Origin: Anaerolineae bacterium
GTDB lineage: Bacteria > Chloroflexota > Anaerolineae > JAAYZQ01
Direction of reading: 5' to 3'
Length of the DNA stretch: 9,700 nt
Assembly (NCBI GenBank): GCA_016926595.1
Contig: JAFGOG010000125.1
Location: 1-9,700, forward strand
In this document: one piece after another, positions 6,756-9,700 of the stretch
How the letters are laid out: every line of letters starts with the position of its first letter
Numbering within the stretch: the stretch's first letter is position 1
Program-made: the position numbers and the translations under genes
The notes under the pieces: model-generated
What the model was told of the DNA's origin: nothing
Database searches by the model: none
Seen by the model: only the letters and a program-made list of their open reading frames with translations

Positions 6756-8418
6756 CAGGGCTATGTCGGGCATAGAGGAGGTGCGGGCCTGGCAGCGGCG
6801 GCTGCTGCAGGGTGTGCTGCGGGCGCTGGCTATCATCACGCTTGTTGCTGTAGTGACCGGCACGGTCGACTCGGTCGGCCGCGGGCAGTACTGGACGGTG
6901 CCTTTCTACTGGGTGTCGTACGCGGTGATCATTCTGTTTGCTTTATGGCGGCGGGCCCCCTATCAACTGGGCGCCTGGTCGGTGATTGTGCTGCTTTACG
7001 TGCAGGGTTTCATCGACGTGGTCCAGGACGGGCTGTCGGGCAGCGCCCGTGTCTTTATGCTGACGCTCGTCTTTGCGGCTGCGATCTTTTTGGGACGGCG
7101 GGCGAGCATCTTTGCCCTTGCTCTCGCCGTTCTGACGCTGGCCGGCTTTGGGGTGTCGTACACCACCGGCTGGCTGACCGTCCCCGGCGTGACCGGGGTC
7201 AGCGACCCGACGGCATGGATCGTCGCCACTGCTACCTTTCTTATGCTGGGTGTGTTGGTGGCAGTGTCCCTCAACTTTATGGTCCCCAGGCTGGCCACGG
7301 CGTTGGGCCAGAGCCGCCAACTGGCCCAGGAGCTGGAGGCGGAGCGGGTCCAACTGGAGTCGCAGGTGAAGGAGCGGACGGCCGACCTGGCCCGGCGGAC
7401 GGTGCAGTTGGAGACGGCGGCCGAGGTGGCCCGCGACGCCGGGGCGATCCGGGACGTGGAGCGGTTGTTGGCCGAGACGGCGCGCCTGATCTCGGCCCGT
7501 TTTGGGTTTTATCACACCGGCATTTTTCTGCTGGACGAGAAGAAAGAGTATGCGGTGCTGCGGGCCGCGTCGTCGGCGGGCGGGCAGCGGATGATGGCCC
7601 GCGGGCACAAGCTGGAGGCCGGGGACGCGCCGGTGGGGATCGTCGGCGAGGTGGCGGCCCGGGGCGGGGCGCACATTGCCCTGGACACGGGGGCCGACGC
7701 GGTGTTCTTTGACAATCCCGATCTGCCCGAGACGCGCTCAGAGCTGGCGCTGCCGCTGCAAGCGCGGGGGGAGAGGATCGGGGTGCTGGACGTGCAGAGC
7801 ACAGAGCCAGACGCGTTTGGCCCGGAGGATGTGGCGGTGCTGCAGACGCTGGCCGACCAGGTGGCGGTGGCGATCAGCAACGCGCGGTTGTACCAACAAG
7901 CGCAGGCGAGCCTAGAGGCCGAGCGGCGGGCGTACGGGGAGCTGAGCGCAAAGGGGTGGCAGGAGCTGGCGCGCCTGGGGGGCACGCTGCGGCGGCGTTA
8001 TGACCCGCACGGGGTGCTTACACCGGAACAGCACCGGCACCTTGCACCGGAAGGGGGCGCGGGGCAGGGCGGCATGGCGATACCGATCAGGGTCCGCGGC
8101 CAGGTGATCGGGACGCTGGACGCTTACAAGCCGGCCGGAGGCGGGCCGGCAGGCGCATCGGGCGCAGGGGAGTGGACGGAGGAGGAGAAGGCGCTGCTGG
8201 GGACGCTGGCGGATCAGTTGGGGGCGGCGCTGGACAGCGCGCGGCTGTACCAGGAGACGGAGCGGCGGGCGGCGCAGGAGCGGCTGGTGGGCGAGGTGAC
8301 GGCGCGGATGCGGCAGTCGCTGGACGTGGACGCGGTGCTGCGGACGGCGGCGCAGGAGATCGGCGAGTCGCTGGGCCTGCATGATCTGGCCATCCGCCTG
8401 GAGGTGGGATCGGAATGA
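6739..8418 (+). CDS. Six-helix membrane sensor with GAF modules, no kinase domain
   Basis: The product is 559 residues from ATG 6739, with AAGGGA at 6724-6729 nine bases upstream. ATG 6763 is an alternative start with little upstream support. Six hydrophobic segments (about 25-46, 54-72, 77-93, 105-119, 123-141, 158-183) form a MASE-like input region that I cannot assign to a family, with only short loops outside the membrane. A coiled coil (about 190-228) leads to a GAF domain (about 235-385) with FGFYHTGIFLLDE (255-267), FFDNPDLPETRSELALPL (323-340) and LADQVAVAISNARLY. The degenerate GAF (about 395-505) includes a linker containing the 24-base repeat (T428-E437). The coiled coil and GAF stub close the protein (508-556). 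No catalytic output domain is present. It overlaps the previous gene by 17 bases and the next by 4. Its GAF is closest to that of the next gene, with a 48-base identical stretch, pointing to duplication or gene conversion. The signal could be membrane-borne or a GAF-bound cytosolic ligand. Confidence 0.87.
   Translation: MATVNSRAMSGIEEVRAWQRRLLQGVLRALAIITLVAVVTGTVDSVGRGQYWTVPFYWVSYAVIILFALWRRAPYQLGAWSVIVLLYVQGFIDVVQDGLSGSARVFMLTLVFAAAIFLGRRASIFALALAVLTLAGFGVSYTTGWLTVPGVTGVSDPTAWIVATATFLMLGVLVAVSLNFMVPRLATALGQSRQLAQELEAERVQLESQVKERTADLARRTVQLETAAEVARDAGAIRDVERLLAETARLISARFGFYHTGIFLLDEKKEYAVLRAASSAGGQRMMARGHKLEAGDAPVGIVGEVAARGGAHIALDTGADAVFFDNPDLPETRSELALPLQARGERIGVLDVQSTEPDAFGPEDVAVLQTLADQVAVAISNARLYQQAQASLEAERRAYGELSAKGWQELARLGGTLRRRYDPHGVLTPEQHRHLAPEGGAGQGGMAIPIRVRGQVIGTLDAYKPAGGGPAGASGAGEWTEEEKALLGTLADQLGAALDSARLYQETERRAAQERLVGEVTARMRQSLDVDAVLRTAAQEIGESLGLHDLAIRLEVGSE
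8022..8052 (+). repeat. 24-base repeat unit plus partial second unit in the linker of the six-helix sensor
   Basis: Unit 8022-8045 begins ACCGGAACAGCACCGGCAC, identical for 19 bases to 1219-1237, and ACCGGAA restarts at 8046 with the same 24-base period. Over 31 bases it matches 1219-1249 at 28 positions. Here it is translated as T-PEQHRHLAPE, a frame different from the TGTAPALG reading of the other locus, in a Gly-rich linker that varies among paralogues. Confidence 0.75.
8400..8404 (+). promoter_or_regulatory. Shine-Dalgarno site of the last sensor gene
   Basis: GGAGG lies inside the end of the previous gene, 10 bases before ATG 8415 and 13 before ATG 8418. The spacing favours 8415, whose ATG overlaps the TGA stop at 8416-8418 in an ATGA arrangement typical of translational coupling. 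Confidence 0.6.
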
Positions 8419-9700
8419 TGAACTGGATCAGACAATTCCTTGCTCCGCCGGTGTTTGACAGGGACGAGGATAGGACTCGCACCGCCGCTCTGCTCAATAT
8501 CATTTTGCTGAGTATCCTGGCTGTCGCGGGTCCGATGGCCATCATCGCGCCTTTGGCGCTTCCCCAGCCGCTGCTTGGGGTGATAGTTGCTGTGCCTATG
8601 TCGCTGGTGTGTGTGGGCGCGCTGCTCCTGATGCGCCGCGGCTATGTTCAGCTCGCAAGCGTGATACCTGTGTCGCTGCAATGGATTGCCTATGCAGCGC
8701 TGGCCCTCATCTCTGGCGGGATAACCAGTATTCTCTGCGTTGGTCTTGTCACGGATGTGGTGATGGCCGGTCTGCTGTTGGGCAGGCGTGCGGCTTTGGC
8801 CATCGCCGGTTTGAGCATGGTGTTCGGCTTGGGGTTGTTTTACATGGCGAACGCCGGCCTTCTTCCAGCTCAATACTTTGTCGCCGATGCGGGTACGGCG
8901 TGGCTGGTGGTGGCGGCGAACCTGTTTGAGACGGCGGTGATCCTGTACCTTGCCTCCAGCAGCCTCGACCAGGCGCTGAGGCGCGCTCGCGGCCTGACGG
9001 CCGAGCTGGAGGGGGAGAGGGGACGCCTGGAGGCGACGGTGGAGGAGCGGACGCGTGACCTGGCGCGCCATGCCCGGTACCTGGAAGCAGCCACGGCCAT
9101 CGCCCACGACGCTGTTTCGGTGTTGGATGTGCAGGCGCTGCTGTCGCGGGTGGTGACGCTGGTCAGCGAGCGGTTTGGTTTCTATCACACCGGGATCTTT
9201 TTCGTGGATCCCACAGGCGAATGGGCTGTATTGCAGACGGCGTCCAGCGAAGGAGGGCAGCGGATGGCGGCCGGGGGGCACCGGCTCAAGGTCGGCCAAA
9301 CCGGGATCGTGGGCGAGACTGCTGCCCGAGGCCAGCCGCACATCGCCCTGGACGTGGGAGCCGACGCGGTATTCTTTGACAATCCGGACCTGCCCAACAC
9401 GCGCTCGGAGGCGGCTCTGCCGCTGCAGGCGCGGGGGGAGATCATCGGCGTGCTGGATGTCCAGAGCACGGAGCCGGCAGCGTTCAGCCAGGAGGATGTG
9501 GCGGTGCTGCAGACGCTGGCCGACCAGGTGGCGGTGGCCATCGACAACGCGCGGCTTTTCCGCCAGGCGGAGGAAAGCCTGGAAGCAGAGCGGCGGGCCT
9601 ATGGCGAGCTGGGCCGCCAGGCCTGGACGGAGATGGTGCGCGCTCGCCCTGGCCTGGGCTATCGCTATTACGAGCGCAAGGTGGAACCGATTGGGCGCGA
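8415..9700 (+). CDS. Second six-helix membrane sensor with GAF module (3' end outside window)
   Basis: The frame from ATG 8415 stays open for 428 codons to the window edge. Six hydrophobic segments (about 25-48, 52-73, 78-99, 103-121, 124-144, 160-181) form an input region with the topology of the previous sensor but little sequence similarity to it. A coiled coil (about 183-222, with VEERTRDLARHARYLEAA) leads to a GAF domain (about 237-385), very close to that of the preceding gene: FGFYHTGIFFVD (254-265), DAVFFDNPDLPNTRSEAALPL (317-337) and LADQVAVAIDNARLF. The degenerate GAF has begun with WTEMVRARPGLGYRYYE (404-420). The first 480 or so bases look less GC-rich than the surroundings by eye, which may reflect a separately acquired input domain. 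Whether it ends in the same GAF stub or carries the array's missing output domain cannot be seen here. Confidence 0.88.
   Translation, partial: MMNWIRQFLAPPVFDRDEDRTRTAALLNIILLSILAVAGPMAIIAPLALPQPLLGVIVAVPMSLVCVGALLLMRRGYVQLASVIPVSLQWIAYAALALISGGITSILCVGLVTDVVMAGLLLGRRAALAIAGLSMVFGLGLFYMANAGLLPAQYFVADAGTAWLVVAANLFETAVILYLASSSLDQALRRARGLTAELEGERGRLEATVEERTRDLARHARYLEAATAIAHDAVSVLDVQALLSRVVTLVSERFGFYHTGIFFVDPTGEWAVLQTASSEGGQRMAAGGHRLKVGQTGIVGETAARGQPHIALDVGADAVFFDNPDLPNTRSEAALPLQARGEIIGVLDVQSTEPAAFSQEDVAVLQTLADQVAVAIDNARLFRQAEESLEAERRAYGELGRQAWTEMVRARPGLGYRYYERKVEPIGR

Larger units (their letters stand above)
1..9700 (+). other. Predicted single operon of alternating binding proteins and GAF sensors
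   Basis: All supported genes lie on the + strand with very tight junctions: a 17-base overlap (90-106), a 1-base gap at 1212, 22-base gaps at 3481-3502 and 4466-4487, a 17-base overlap at 6739-6755 and a 4-base overlap at 8415-8418. I see no hairpin followed by a T-run and no convincing promoter inside the window, so both ends of the transcript lie outside. Co-transcription and translational coupling are inferred from spacing. The gene order (sensor end, binding protein, sensor, binding protein, three-gene run of sensors) suggests one signalling unit rather than a transport operon, because no permease or ATPase is present. Confidence 0.7.

Noticed and set aside
4296..6863. An 855-codon open frame on the minus strand across the dCache sensor gene
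   Set aside because: It is Arg/His/Pro/Gln-rich with no recognisable domain, lies opposite a gene with clear dCache, HAMP and GAF motifs, and is what GC-rich codon bias produces on the complementary strand.
8130..8150. Inverted repeat GCCGGCC/GGCCGGC with a 7-base loop as a terminator or regulatory hairpin
   Set aside because: It is inside a coding Gly/Pro-rich linker, lacks a T-run, and such palindromes are expected in GC-rich sequence.
8561..8580. TCCCCAGCCGC followed by TTGGGG as a third copy of the 64-base element
   Set aside because: Only 11 bases match the start of the element and the rest does not align, so chance is sufficient.

Overview
The window is a GC-rich, almost wholly coding stretch with every supported gene on the + strand. 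Its proteins combine repeated GAF sensor domains, six-helix or HAMP membrane input regions and Pro-rich lipoprotein linkers. That style is most familiar from Chloroflexota (Anaerolineae/Caldilineae-type genomes). The assignment rests on protein style and composition only, so I hold it with moderate confidence.

Layout, left to right. (a) 2-106: the last codons of a gene whose C-terminus resembles those of the GAF sensors further on. (b) 90-1211: a PotD-like (polyamine family) solute-binding lipoprotein. (c) 1213-3480: a membrane sensor with a helical extracytoplasmic region, HAMP and GAF modules. (d) 3503-4465: an OpuAC/ProX-like (glycine betaine family) solute-binding lipoprotein. (e) 4488-6755: a dCache-HAMP-GAF sensor. 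(f) 6739-8418: a six-helix membrane sensor with GAF modules. (g) 8415-9700: a second six-helix GAF sensor, cut by the window edge. Junctions run from a 17-base overlap to a 22-base gap, with no terminator or internal promoter visible, so this reads as one operon. No gap exceeds 25 bases.

How the genes may work together. Neither binding protein has a permease or ATPase gene in the window, and each directly precedes a membrane sensor. The three complete sensors have different input regions but share one cytoplasmic cassette: coiled coil, full GAF, degenerate GAF with a W...GYxY-like start, then a coiled coil and a GAF stub at the very C-terminus. None contains a histidine kinase, GGDEF, EAL, phosphatase or chemoreceptor output domain. 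My hypothesis is a multi-input receptor array in which binding proteins present polyamine-like and betaine-like ligands to kinase-less GAF receptors, which act through a shared effector encoded outside the window. NspS-MbaA (a PotD-like protein with a c-di-GMP enzyme) and CosB-CosT (a betaine-binding protein with a chemotaxis transducer) are precedents for binding proteins serving sensors.

A second layer is repetitive DNA inside the genes. A 64-base element occurs in two sensor genes in different reading frames (56 of 64 bases identical). A 24-base tandem unit occurs in two genes in different frames (28 of 31 bases identical). A 19-base perfect direct repeat brackets one copy of the 64-base element. 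These look like small dispersed elements tolerated in loops, linkers and termini of the sensors.
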